Of a stretch of DNA of 64,000 nt, positions 8,015-17,197 are shown piece after piece. The DNA lies in NCBI GenBank assembly GCA_031277795.1, contig JAITLQ010000018.1, positions 558,001-622,000 of the forward strand, in the 5' to 3' direction. Source of the stretch: Arthrobacter sp. (GTDB lineage Bacteria; Actinomycetota; Actinomycetes; Actinomycetales; Micrococcaceae). The first letter of the stretch is position 1. The number at the start of each line of letters is the position of its first letter. Below the pieces are notes generated by a model. The model ran no database searches. It was not told the DNA's origin and saw only the letters and a program-made list of their open reading frames with translations. A program made the position numbers and the translations under genes.

Positions 8015-8563
8015 ATGGACAACGCAGTCATCCTGGCATCTGCTGAGGGAGCAAACCCCCTGATGCCGAACTGGTGGGAGGTGCTCGTCACCCTCGTCGG
8101 TTTCCTGATCCTGCTGTTCATCGTCAGCAAGTTCGTCGTGCCGATGTTCGAGAAGACCTTCGAGGAGCGGCACGCCGCCATCGAGGGTGGCATCGAGAAG
8201 GCAGCGGCCGCCCAGGCCGAGGCCGACGCGGCCCTCGAGGAGTACAAGCAGCAGCTCTCCGACGCTCGCACCGAGGCCAACCGCATCCGTGAGGAAGCGC
8301 GTTCCGAAGGCGCAGAGATCCTCGCCGAGCTCAAGGCCAAGGCCGCCTCCGAGTCCGCTCGCATCACCGAGCAGGCCCAGGTTGCGATCGCCTCCGAGCG
8401 CAGCGCCGCCCAGGCGTCCCTGCGCACCGAGGTCGGCACCCTCGCCACCCAGCTCGCCGGCAAGATTGTTGGCGAGGCCCTGGACGATGACGCTCGCTCC
8501 GCGCGCGTGGTCGACCGCTTCCTGAGCGACCTCGAGTCCCAGCAGGCGGGTGCGGCGAAGTAA
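8015..8563 (+). CDS. atpF: ATP synthase Fo subunit b
   Basis: Peripheral stalk subunit joining Fo to F1. The 182 residues contain one membrane helix (about residues 20-42, VLVTLVGFLILLFIVSKFVV) and then a long Ala/Glu/Lys-rich coiled coil to about 165. The start follows AAAGAAAGACGGGTG. The stop overlaps the atpH start (TAATG), so translation is coupled. There is a single b gene and no b' or b-delta fusion, unlike mycobacteria where delta is fused to a b-like part. Confidence 0.95.
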   Translation: MDNAVILASAEGANPLMPNWWEVLVTLVGFLILLFIVSKFVVPMFEKTFEERHAAIEGGIEKAAAAQAEADAALEEYKQQLSDARTEANRIREEARSEGAEILAELKAKAASESARITEQAQVAIASERSAAQASLRTEVGTLATQLAGKIVGEALDDDARSARVVDRFLSDLESQQAGAAK

Positions 8564-9372
8564 TGGCAGCAACGACGAGTGAGTCACGCGATCGCGCGCT
8601 GGCCGCGCTGGAGACCAAGCTGGGCGGGGCGGACATCACGCTTTCGCAGCAGCTGTTCTCCGTGCTCGGCGTGCTCGATTCCAACGCCGCCCTGCGCCGC
8701 GCCCTGACCGACCCCTCCGGGGCGGCCGAGGCGAAGCAGGCTCTCGTGCAGCAGCTCTTCGCTGGCAAGGTGTCCGCGGACGCGGTGGAGATCACCGCCT
8801 CGCTGGCCGCCGAGCGCTGGAGCACTGAACGAGACCTGGGCGACACGCTCGAGGAGCTCGCCGCCACGGCCGCCGTCGCGGTGGCCGAGCGCCAGGGCCC
8901 CCAGGGTCTCGACGAACTGCAGGCGCAGCTGCTCGGCTTCAACGATGCCGTGGCCGCCAATCACGATCTGCAGTGGGCCCTCGAGGACCGCACCGCACCG
9001 GAGGCCGCCAAGGCCGCCCTCGCGGAAAAGCTGGTCCCCGGAGCCTCGGATGTGGCTCGCTCGCTGATCGCCCAGGCGGTCTCGGCCCCGCGCGGACTGC
9101 GCCCCACCGCCCTGGTGGAGCGCTTCGTGCAGGCCGTGGCCAAGCGGCAGCGCCGGTGGATCGCCACCGTGAGCGTCACCCGTCCGCTGACGGATGAGCA
9201 GAAGCGCCGGCTGGAGGCCGGGCTGAACGCAGCCTACGGCCGCGACCTTCGCCTGAACGTCGTGCAGGATCCGGCCCTCGTGGGCGGCCTGCGCGTCGAG
9301 GTGGGCGACGACGTCGTGGACGCCTCCGCCGCTACTCGCCTGGCCGAGCTCAAGCGCCGACTCGTCGGCTGA
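8563..9372 (+). CDS. atpH: ATP synthase F1 subunit delta
   Basis: Holds the peripheral stalk on top of the F1 head. The 269 residues exceed the ~178 of E. coli delta but match the long delta of Micrococcales. The C-terminal conserved OSCP/delta region is clear: SVTRPLTDEQKRRLEAGL, then DPALVGGLRVEVGDDVVDAS near the end. The N-terminal half is an Ala-rich helical domain. Start overlaps atpF by one base. Confidence 0.95.
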   Translation: MAATTSESRDRALAALETKLGGADITLSQQLFSVLGVLDSNAALRRALTDPSGAAEAKQALVQQLFAGKVSADAVEITASLAAERWSTERDLGDTLEELAATAAVAVAERQGPQGLDELQAQLLGFNDAVAANHDLQWALEDRTAPEAAKAALAEKLVPGASDVARSLIAQAVSAPRGLRPTALVERFVQAVAKRQRRWIATVSVTRPLTDEQKRRLEAGLNAAYGRDLRLNVVQDPALVGGLRVEVGDDVVDASAATRLAELKRRLVG

Positions 9373-9461
9373 GCCTCACGGCGAAGAGACAACAAGACTG
9401 AATACCTCGGTATGGGATCCGAATCCCGTGCCGGATGAACCCAAGAGAGCAGGGACTGCAG

Positions 9462-11099
9462 ATGGCCGATCTGACCATCAATGCCGACGACGTCCGCAAC
9501 GCCCTCAACGACTTCGCCAAGTCCTACGAACCGGACGCGGCGCAGCGAGTTGAGGTCGGACACGTCGTCTCGGCTGCTGACGGCATCGCCCATGTCGAGG
9601 GCCTCCCCTCGGTCATGGCCAACGAGCTGGTGCGCTTCGAAGACGGCACCCTGGGCCTGGCCCAGAACCTTGACCGCCGCGAAATCGGCGTCGTCGTCCT
9701 CGGTGACTACTACGGCATCGAAGAGGGCCAGGAGGTCCACCGCACCGGTGAGATCCTTTCCGTCCCGGTCGGTGACAACTTCCTGGGTCGCGTCGTCGAC
9801 CCGCTGGGCAACCCCATCGATGACAAGGGCGAGATCGTGCCCGAGGGCCGCCGCGCCCTCGAGCTCCAGGCCCCCACGGTCACGCAGCGCCAGTCGGTTG
9901 GCGAGCCGCTGCAGACCGGCCTGAAGGCCATCGACGCGATGATCCCGATCGGCCGTGGCCAGCGTCAGCTGATCATTGGCGACCGTCAGACCGGCAAGAC
10001 CGCGATCGCGATCGACGCCATCCTGAACCAGAAGGCCAACTGGGCCACGGGCGACGTCACCAAGCAGGTGCGTTGCGTGTACGTCGCGATCGGCCAGAAG
10101 GCCTCCACCATCGCGGCCGTGCGCCAGACGCTCGAGGAGAAGGGCGCCCTGGAGTACACGACGATCGTGGCCTCCCCGGCCTCCGACGCCGCTGGCTTCA
10201 AGTACCTGGCCCCCTACGCCGGTTCGGCCATCGGCCAGCACTGGATGTACGGCGGCAAGCACGTTCTCATCGTGTTTGATGACCTGTCCAAGCAGGCCGA
10301 GGCCTACCGCTCCGTGTCGCTGCTGCTGCGCCGTCCGCCGGGACGCGAGGCCTACCCGGGCGATGTGTTCTACCTGCACTCCCGCCTGCTCGAGAGGTGC
10401 GCCAAGCTCTCCGACGAGATGGGTGCCGGCTCCATGACGGGTCTGCCCATCATCGAGACGAAGGCCAACGACGTCTCGGCGTTCATCCCGACCAACGTCA
10501 TCTCCATCACCGACGGCCAGATCTTCCTGCAGTCGGACCTCTTCAACGCCAACCAGCGTCCCGCCGTGGACGTGGGCGTGTCCGTCTCCCGCGTGGGTGG
10601 CGCCGCTCAGGTCAAGGCCATGAAGAAGGTCTCCGGCACGCTGAAGCTCTCGCTGGCTCAGTACCGCGACATGGCGGCCTTCGCCATGTTCGCCTCGGAT
10701 CTGGATGCCGCCTCCAAGCAGCAGCTGACCCGTGGCGCGCGCCTGATGGAGCTGCTGAAGCAGGGCCAGTACCAGCCGTACCCGGTCGAGGACCAGGTCG
10801 TCTCGATCTGGGCCGGCACCAACGGCTACCTGGACGACGTTCCGGTCGAGGACGTTCTGCGCTTCGAGCGCGAGTTCATCGACGCCCTGCGTCGCCGCAC
10901 CTCCGTGCTGACCACCATCGCCGAGACCGGCAAGCTTGAGGATTCGACGCTGGACGCCATGAAGGCAGCCATCGACGACTTCAAGGCCGGCTTCTTCGGT
11001 GAGGGCGACGACCACCTGGTCGGCGCCGGTCACGAGGAGCACGCTGCTCTCTCGGCCGATGAGGTCGAGCAGGAGCAGATCGTCACTCAGAAGCGCTGA
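9462..11099 (+). CDS. atpA: ATP synthase F1 subunit alpha
   Basis: The non-catalytic nucleotide-binding subunit of the F1 hexamer. Starting at ATG 9462 gives 545 residues beginning [18 protein letters not shown], which matches the usual N-terminus in Arthrobacter-type organisms; the in-frame ATG at 9435 would add nine atypical residues. P-loop [11 protein letters not shown] is near residue 174 and [10 protein letters not shown] near 375. The upstream gap (9373-9461) holds two small hairpins (9402-9413 and 9414-9427). Confidence 0.97.
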   Translation: MADLTINADDVRNALNDFAKSYEPDAAQRVEVGHVVSAADGIAHVEGLPSVMANELVRFEDGTLGLAQNLDRREIGVVVLGDYYGIEEGQEVHRTGEILSVPVGDNFLGRVVDPLGNPIDDKGEIVPEGRRALELQAPTVTQRQSVGEPLQTGLKAIDAMIPIGRGQRQLIIGDRQTGKTAIAIDAILNQKANWATGDVTKQVRCVYVAIGQKASTIAAVRQTLEEKGALEYTTIVASPASDAAGFKYLAPYAGSAIGQHWMYGGKHVLIVFDDLSKQAEAYRSVSLLLRRPPGREAYPGDVFYLHSRLLERCAKLSDEMGAGSMTGLPIIETKANDVSAFIPTNVISITDGQIFLQSDLFNANQRPAVDVGVSVSRVGGAAQVKAMKKVSGTLKLSLAQYRDMAAFAMFASDLDAASKQQLTRGARLMELLKQGQYQPYPVEDQVVSIWAGTNGYLDDVPVEDVLRFEREFIDALRRRTSVLTTIAETGKLEDSTLDAMKAAIDDFKAGFFGEGDDHLVGAGHEEHAALSADEVEQEQIVTQKR

Positions 11100-11112
11100 C
11101 CGCTTCCCGTGA

Positions 11113-11140
11113 GGGCGGGCGGGGGAAACCCCGCCCGCCC
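11113..11140 (+). other. 12-bp GAAA-loop hairpin between atpA and atpG
   Basis: GGGCGGGCGGGG (11113-11124) pairs without mismatch with 11129-11140, closed by the tetraloop GAAA. It lies 13 bases after atpA and 23 before atpG, with the atpG ribosome site just after it. No T-run follows. This very stable structure is likely an mRNA stability or expression-balancing element. Confidence 0.7.
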
Positions 11141-11163
11141 GACCGGGGGAGGAAAGGACATCC

Positions 11164-12057
11164 ATGGGAGCCCAGATTCGGGTTTACCGCCAGAAGATCA
11201 GCTCGACGTCGTCGATGCAGAAGATCTTCAAGGCGATGGAGCTGATTGCTACCTCGCGTATCGGCAAGGCGCGCGCCCGCGTGGCCGCCTCGCTTCCGTA
11301 CGCGAAGGCGATCACCCGCGCCGTCTCGGCCGTCGCTTCTCAGTCCGAGGTTGACCACCCGCTCACCCGCGAGCCGGAGACCAGCACCCGCAGCGCCGTC
11401 GTGATTTGCACGTCGGACCGCGGCCTGGCCGGTTCGTACTCCTCGAGCGTGCTCAAGGAGGCCGAGGAGCTTCTCACGAAGCTCGCGGCGGAGGGCAAGC
11501 AGGTCGACGTGTACCTCTACGGCCGCAAGGCCGAGGCGTACTTCGAGTTCCGCGGGCGCGAGTTCAAGCGCGTGTGGACCGGTCACACTGACGAGCCGCT
11601 GTTCGAGACCGCCAAGGAGATCGGCGCCGCCGTTCTCGAGGCCTTCAACACCGACACCACCGCCGGCGGCGTGGACGAGATTCATCTCGTGTACACGCAG
11701 TTCAAGTCGATGGTCGTGCAGGAGCCCACCGTCGTCCGCCTGCTGCCGCTGGAGGTCGTCGAGGAGAAGGTCACGGAGAACACCGCCGACATCCTTCCGC
11801 TCTACGAGTACGAGCCTGAGCCGGAGCAGGTGCTGGACGCACTGCTGCCGCGCTACATCGACTCGCGCGTGTTTGCTGCCTTGCTGCAGGCAGCCGCTTC
11901 CGAGTTGGCCGCGCGTCAGCGCGCCATGAAGACGGCGGGCGATAACGCCACCGAACTCATCAAGAAGTACACGCGACTGCGCAACAACGCCCGCCAGGCG
12001 GAGATCACGCAGGAGCTCACCGAGATCGTTGCCGGCGCTGATTCGCTCAGCTCCTGA
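11164..12057 (+). CDS. atpG: ATP synthase F1 subunit gamma
   Basis: Central rotating shaft inside the alpha/beta hexamer. The 297 residues have the two conserved helical ends: the N-terminal [25 protein letters not shown] and the C-terminal [29 protein letters not shown]. The central domain contains the gamma signature [11 protein letters not shown] near residue 82. The start has GGGGGAGGAAAGGAC upstream. A stable hairpin in the preceding gap may set its level against atpA. Confidence 0.96.
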   Translation: MGAQIRVYRQKISSTSSMQKIFKAMELIATSRIGKARARVAASLPYAKAITRAVSAVASQSEVDHPLTREPETSTRSAVVICTSDRGLAGSYSSSVLKEAEELLTKLAAEGKQVDVYLYGRKAEAYFEFRGREFKRVWTGHTDEPLFETAKEIGAAVLEAFNTDTTAGGVDEIHLVYTQFKSMVVQEPTVVRLLPLEVVEEKVTENTADILPLYEYEPEPEQVLDALLPRYIDSRVFAALLQAAASELAARQRAMKTAGDNATELIKKYTRLRNNARQAEITQELTEIVAGADSLSS

Positions 12058-13563
<1,506 letters not shown>

Positions 13564-13565
13564 TC

Positions 13566-13835
13566 ATGGCGCAGCTGGACGTCGAGGTCGTCTCCGCGGA
13601 CCACGCTGTGTGGTCCGGGGCGGCGCGCCGCGTGAATGCCTTCACGGTCAACGGTGACATCGGCGTGCTGCCGGGTCACACTCCCGTGATCGCCCTGCTG
13701 GCCGCCGGCCGCGTGGAGGTGGAGCCCCTCGAGGGCCCCCGCGTCCACATCAAGGCCGATGGTGGTTTCTTCTCCGTTGAGAACAACCGCGTCACCATCG
13801 TGGCCGACGACGCCGTCGTCGACGCCACGGCCTAG
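13566..13835 (+). CDS. atpC: ATP synthase F1 subunit epsilon
   Basis: Part of the rotor; in many bacteria it inhibits ATP hydrolysis. The 89 residues form only the N-terminal beta-sandwich (GDIGVLPGHTPVIALL near residues 32-47). The C-terminal helical hairpin of E. coli epsilon (~138 residues) is missing or nearly so, as in other Micrococcales, so inhibition by an extended helix is unlikely. The start ATG 13566 lies just after the atpD stop. Confidence 0.95.
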   Translation: MAQLDVEVVSADHAVWSGAARRVNAFTVNGDIGVLPGHTPVIALLAAGRVEVEPLEGPRVHIKADGGFFSVENNRVTIVADDAVVDATA

Positions 13836-13855
13836 GGCGCGATAGTCACCTGACC

Positions 13856-14296
13856 TTGAGCGAGTTCGGTGTGATCATCTGGTGCGTGCTGGGGCTTCTT
13901 GCCCTCGCGCTGATCGTGCTCGTGTTGCTCGGGGTGCGCCGCTCTCAACTGCGGCGCACCTTGGGCACGTTCGACGCCTCCCTCCGTGTGGGGGAGGGGC
14001 GCTGGACCTCCGGTGTGTGTCGGTACGCCGACCATTCGCTGGAGTTCCTGCGCTGGCTTTCACTCACCCCGCTGGCCGCCCACCGCTTCGAGCGGACGGG
14101 CCTGGAGCTGAAGGGGTGGCGTCAGCCCACGGACGCCGAGCGCCCGAGGCTTGCCTCGGACGCGATCGTAGTGGAGCTGGGCTCCCCGCAGGGGCCGTTG
14201 CAGCTCGGCATGAGTTACGGCGCCTACACCGGCCTGTCGGCCTGGATCGAGGCTGGCCCCGTGGCCGGTGTCGGCACCTGGCGGCAGGCACCCTGA
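13856..14296 (+). CDS. DUF2550 membrane-anchored protein
   Basis: A 146-residue protein with one N-terminal membrane helix (about residues 5-27) and then a soluble domain with RTLGTFDASLR, the WTSGVCRY segment and AIVVELGSPQGPLQLGMS. This is the DUF2550 family, which follows atpC in many actinobacteria (Rv1312 in M. tuberculosis). Its function is not known. The start is TTG 13856, 20 bases after atpC. A terminator hairpin follows, so it is probably the last gene of the atp transcript. Confidence 0.85.
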   Translation: MSEFGVIIWCVLGLLALALIVLVLLGVRRSQLRRTLGTFDASLRVGEGRWTSGVCRYADHSLEFLRWLSLTPLAAHRFERTGLELKGWRQPTDAERPRLASDAIVVELGSPQGPLQLGMSYGAYTGLSAWIEAGPVAGVGTWRQAP

Positions 14297-14340
14297 GATC
14301 CATCGGATCCGCCCAAGCGGCTGACCCACTTGGTGTGTAC

Positions 14341-14383
14341 GAGGGCCTTGGACCTTCCCGTTGCGGGAAGGACCGAGGCCCTC
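14341..14383 (+). terminator. Terminator of the atp operon/DUF2550
   Basis: Bases 14341-14360 fold with 14364-14383 around a three-base loop, 20 bp with two mismatches (GAGGGCC..., CGGGAAGG...GGCCCTC). It is followed by TCGTCGTGTG and starts 45 bases after the DUF2550 stop. Confidence 0.8.
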
Positions 14384-14435
14384 GTCGTGTGTCCACCCAG
14401 TAGTCCCCGCTATGCCTCCACCCCACCACCCCCGA

Positions 14436-14491
14436 ATCGGAGTGGGTTTGGTACGTTTTTCGGCCAAAAAGCGTACCCAAGGCACTCCGAT
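14436..14491. repeat. 56-base palindromic repeat, copy 1 (imperfect)
   Basis: The left arm begins ATCGGAGTGGGTTTGG and runs through TACGTTTTTCGG to the centre between 14463 and 14464; the right arm is its reverse complement with five mismatches. Copy 2 at 35390-35445 is a perfect version. Both lie 52 bases after a terminator hairpin at a convergent junction, and both are followed within 10 bases by GAAGTGRGGG. Confidence 0.9.
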
Positions 14492-14510
14492 CTTGAAGTG
14501 GGGGGGGCTA

Positions 14511-14606
14511 CCTCAGGTGTGACGGCGCAGGACCGGGGGAGGCGCTCGGCGTTACCGCCGGGGGGAGGCGGCCTCAGGCACGACGGCGCGGGGCCGGGGA
14601 GGCGCC
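14511..14606. repeat. Two 35-base imperfect direct repeats
   Basis: CCTCAGGYRYGACGGCGC followed by RGGRCCGGGG and AGGCGC occurs at 14511-14545 and 14572-14606, 61 bases apart. The second copy contains the exact reverse complement of GCGCCGTCGTGC at 14578-14589. Confidence 0.7.
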
Positions 14607-14618
14607 GGGCGGCGCCTC
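14599..14618 (-). terminator. Hairpin after the nucS operon
   Basis: GAGGCGCC (14599-14606) pairs with GGCGCCTC (14611-14618) around GGGC. It lies 35 bases downstream of the minus-strand stop at 14653. Confidence 0.6.
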
Positions 14619-14652
14619 GGGGGACTGACAACCGGCGCGCGACGCCACGGGG

Positions 14653-15132
14653 CTAGCGGCGGGGCGGGAGGGCGTCCAGCTCGGCGAGCCAGGCCTCGGC
14701 CATCTCGGCCAGGTCTTCGCGGTCGGCGAGGACCTCGAGCACGTCGGGCCAGGCGTCCGGCACACGCGGCTCGTCGTCGCTCTGCGGAAGCACGACGGCC
14801 AGCTTGATGCCGTCCTCCACGGCATCGCGGAGCCCGCAGGCCAGCAGCGGCTCGGCGAAGTCGAGGAACGTCAGGGCGGGCTCGGGCAACGCGCCGGGCG
14901 CCGTCTGCGCCAGGGACGCGAACCACGCGCCGAGTGAGGCCGCCTCGCTCAGCGTCAGGCAGGGGTCATCGAAGCGCGTCTCGAGCTCGGGCCCGCTCAG
15001 GCGCACGCCGATCTGGAGCCACTGCGAGTCCGGATTCTGGGCGTCGGTCGTGTCGGGAAACTCGTAGCCGCGCACCCACAGGTGCACGGCGTGGCCGTCG
15101 TCGTCGGCCAGGACCAGGGGAGCCTCGCTCAT
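14653..15132 (-). CDS. WapI-like (putative immunity-type) protein
   Basis: A 159-residue acidic protein. Its N-terminal part, HAVHLWVRGYEFPDT, then SQWLQIGVRLSG, DPCLTLSEAASLGAWF and a later LTFLDFAEPLL, resembles the family named after WapI, the immunity partner of the Bacillus WapA toxin. No WapA-like or other toxin gene is nearby, and many actinobacterial members sit alone, so an immunity role here is only suggested by name. The start ATG overlaps the nucS stop by one base (TGATG), so it is translated with nucS. It could simply be a nucS accessory gene. Confidence 0.6.
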   Translation of the reverse strand: MSEAPLVLADDDGHAVHLWVRGYEFPDTTDAQNPDSQWLQIGVRLSGPELETRFDDPCLTLSEAASLGAWFASLAQTAPGALPEPALTFLDFAEPLLACGLRDAVEDGIKLAVVLPQSDDEPRVPDAWPDVLEVLADREDLAEMAEAWLAELDALPPRR

Positions 15133-15827
15133 CAGAACAGGCGCGATTCGGCGTCGTCGACCCCACGCATCGCGTCGTAGTCGAGCACGAGGCACTCGAT
15201 CCCGCGATCCTCGGCCAGCGTGCGGGCCTGCGGCTTGATCTGCTGCGCCGCGAAGATGCCGCGCACGGGCGCGAGCAGGGGATCGCGGTTCATCAGCTCC
15301 AGGTAGCGGGTGAGCTGCTCGACGCCGTCGATGTCGCCGCGGCGCTTGAGCTCGATCGCCACGGTGTGGGCGTGCCCGTCGCGGGCCAGGATGTCGACCG
15401 GGCCGATCGCCGTCATGTACTCGCGGCGCACCAGCGTGGCTCCGGCGCCGATGAGGTGGATCTGCTCGGCCAGCAGGCGCTGCAGATCGGACTCGACGCC
15501 GTCCTTGATGAGCCCGGGATCCAGTCCCAGCTCGTGTGCGGTGTCGGAGATCTTCTCTGTGATCCGGATCGTGAGGTGATCGTCGGTCTTGGCGTGCTGG
15601 ACGCGCCAGACCTCCACGATGCCCTCGGCGCGCTCCTCATCGGAGGGGGCCGTCGAATGCATCGTGGCCGGCGGGCTCATCCAGTTCAGCGGCTTGTACG
15701 AACCGCCGTCGGAGTGGATCAGCACGGAACCATCCGCCTTCACCATGAGCAGCCGCTTGGCCGGGGGGAGGTGCGCGCGCAGACGCCCCTCGTAGTCAAC
15801 TGAACACTTCGCGATCACCAAACGCAC
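15132..15827 (-). CDS. nucS: Mismatch-specific endonuclease NucS
   Basis: Cuts both strands at G-T, G-G and T-T mismatches and provides the MutS/MutL-independent mismatch repair of actinobacteria and some archaea. The 231 residues have the N-terminal DNA-binding domain ([23 protein letters not shown] onwards) and a C-terminal RecB-like nuclease domain with PVDILARD and VAIELKRRG (D...ExK) followed by QLTRYLE. It ends in SRLF, a sliding-clamp binding tail. The GTG start lies 6 bases after TAGAGT, so the transcript appears leaderless. Confidence 0.96.
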   Translation of the reverse strand: MRLVIAKCSVDYEGRLRAHLPPAKRLLMVKADGSVLIHSDGGSYKPLNWMSPPATMHSTAPSDEERAEGIVEVWRVQHAKTDDHLTIRITEKISDTAHELGLDPGLIKDGVESDLQRLLAEQIHLIGAGATLVRREYMTAIGPVDILARDGHAHTVAIELKRRGDIDGVEQLTRYLELMNRDPLLAPVRGIFAAQQIKPQARTLAEDRGIECLVLDYDAMRGVDDAESRLF

Positions 15828-15833
15828 CAGGCA

Positions 15834-15839
15834 ACTCTA
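15834..15839 (-). promoter_or_regulatory. -10 box for leaderless nucS
   Basis: On the minus strand TAGAGT is followed by 6 bases and then the GTG at 15827. It is divergent from the box at 15927. Confidence 0.65.
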
Positions 15840-15926
15840 CCGGCGCAGAAGGGAAGAGAACGACGGCGCGCTCAGCACCGGGGGTGCCCGGCGTCACCTC
15901 GCCCGGGGGCACGTGCCGCGGTGGGG

Positions 15927-15932
15927 GAGAAT
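15927..15932 (+). promoter_or_regulatory. -10 box for leaderless small zinc protein
   Basis: GAGAAT with 7 bases to the ATG at 15940. Confidence 0.45.
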
Positions 15933-15939
15933 GGCTCTC

Positions 15940-16281
15940 ATGCCGCGCTCCAACCGTCCCCGCCGTTCGCCCTCCCGCCAGCGATCAACGGGTGCCCCGG
16001 TGCAAAGCCGGACCTGGGATCTCGGCACCGACGGCTCCTGGAGGCACCACGGGGTCTCGACCCTGCAGGAATTCTCCGACGGCGCGTGGCACGTGCGCAT
16101 GATTCCCTCCTACGGGGCGCTCAAGGACTACGTGTGCCCCGGCTGCTCCCAGCGCATCGCCCCCGGCGTGTCCCACGTCGTGGCGTGGCGGGCCGACGGA
16201 CCGCGGTCGAACGCGCAGCAGGAGGCGGACCGCAGGCACTGGCATCAGCGGTGCTGGAACCATCACGCCGGGCGCGCCTGA
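15940..16281 (+). CDS. Small conserved zinc-binding protein
   Basis: A 113-residue basic protein. After an Arg/Ser-rich N-terminus it has YVCPGCSQRIAPGVSHVVAW (about residues 66-85) and RRHWHQRCWNHH near the C-terminus, giving a CxxC...HxxxC arrangement typical of a treble-clef or zinc ribbon. Genes of this kind are common next to nucS in actinobacteria and are often labelled ATP/GTP-binding without evidence. A nucleic-acid role is plausible. ATG 15940 was chosen from the -10 box; an upstream in-frame ATG at 15931 overlaps it. Confidence 0.75.
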   Translation: MPRSNRPRRSPSRQRSTGAPVQSRTWDLGTDGSWRHHGVSTLQEFSDGAWHVRMIPSYGALKDYVCPGCSQRIAPGVSHVVAWRADGPRSNAQQEADRRHWHQRCWNHHAGRA

Positions 16282-16340
16282 CGCGCGGGGGCCTTAGCCG
16301 CGGCTGCGCCCCGCCGGCGCGGCCGGGCCCGCCCCAGCCC

Positions 16341-16346
16341 TAGGAT
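16341..16346 (+). promoter_or_regulatory. -10 box for leaderless hydrolase
   Basis: TAGGAT followed by 7 bases and then GTG 16354. The in-frame ATG at 16345 lies inside the box and is therefore unlikely to be in the mRNA. Confidence 0.65.
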
Positions 16347-16353
16347 GGATGCC

Positions 16354-17151
16354 GTGACTACGCCAGCGCAGACGCCCCGCCCCGCCTTCAAGCTTCATCA
16401 CTCTCCGGTGCCGTTGCGCTCGAACACGATCCTGCCGGCCAAGCGCGAGGACATCGAGCTGCACACGAGCGATGGCCTGACCCTCGTGGGGGAGCTCGCG
16501 GTCCCGGCCGCCAAGGATCCGCTGGCGACGCTCGTGATGCTCCATCCCCTGCCCACGCACGGCGGTTTCATGGACTCACACGTCTACAAGAAGGCCGCCT
16601 GGCGCCTGCCGGAGCTGGCCGGCCTCGACGTGCTGCGCTTCAACACGCGCGGCACGTGCTCGCCGCGCGGCTGCTCGGAGGGAACGTTCGAGGAGGGCAT
16701 CGGCGAGGCGGCCGACGTCGCCGCCGCCCTGGAGTTCGTGCGGGAACGCGGGCTACCGAACCCGTGGCTCGTGGGGTGGAGCTTTGGCACCGAGCTCACG
16801 CTCAAGTACGGCGCGTTGGAACCCGCCGCGGAGCAGATCCGCGGCGCCGTCCTGCTCTCGCCCCCGCTGCATCGAGCCGACGAGGCTGATCTTCGCCGCT
16901 GGGCGGCGAGCAGGCTACCGCTGAGCGTGCTGGTCCCCGAGTTCGATGACTACCTGCGCCCGGCCGAGGCGGCGGAGCGCTTTGCCGCGGTGCCGCAGGC
17001 GAAGCTCGTGCCGGTCGAAGGCGCCAAGCACCTGTGGGTCGGCGAAAAGTACGTGCGCCGGGTGCACCAGGAGATCGTCGACGCCGTGCTCGGCGCGGCG
17101 GCCCCCACCCTGCCGAGCGAGGTCGCCGGGCCCATCGCGCAAGGCGCCTGA
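16354..17151 (+). CDS. Alpha/beta hydrolase
   Basis: A 265-residue serine hydrolase of the COG2945-like group. The nucleophile elbow is GWSFGTELTLKYG (about residue 139), the acid is probably within VPEFDDYLRP, and the histidine is in GAKHLWVGEKY near residue 230. An oxyanion segment, VMLHPLPTHGG, precedes RFNTRGTCSPRGCSEG, which is typical of this group. No lid domain or signal peptide is present, so it is cytoplasmic. The substrate is unknown. It converges with the AI-2E family gene; the gap contains only a 12-base palindrome, GAGGCCGGCCTC. Confidence 0.85.
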   Translation: MTTPAQTPRPAFKLHHSPVPLRSNTILPAKREDIELHTSDGLTLVGELAVPAAKDPLATLVMLHPLPTHGGFMDSHVYKKAAWRLPELAGLDVLRFNTRGTCSPRGCSEGTFEEGIGEAADVAAALEFVRERGLPNPWLVGWSFGTELTLKYGALEPAAEQIRGAVLLSPPLHRADEADLRRWAASRLPLSVLVPEFDDYLRPAEAAERFAAVPQAKLVPVEGAKHLWVGEKYVRRVHQEIVDAVLGAAAPTLPSEVAGPIAQGA

Positions 17152-17197
17152 CCGAGGCCGGCCTCAGGTCGGCATTGGCCCAGCTCCGCCGCATCGG

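Larger units (their letters stand above)
14297..14652. other. 356-base gap between convergent genes, filled with repeats
   Basis: No gene is seen. In order it holds a terminator hairpin (14341-14383), a 56-base imperfect palindrome (14436-14491) shared with 35.4 kb, two imperfect 35-base direct repeats 61 bases apart (14511-14545 and 14572-14606), and a small hairpin (14599-14618). A tract of nine G's (14499-14507) lies between the palindrome and the repeats. Confidence 0.8.

Noticed and set aside
14653-15827. A toxin-immunity or contact-inhibition locus, suggested by the WapI-like gene
   Set aside because: No large repeat-bearing toxin, secretion gene or further immunity genes are nearby; the gene is coupled to nucS instead.
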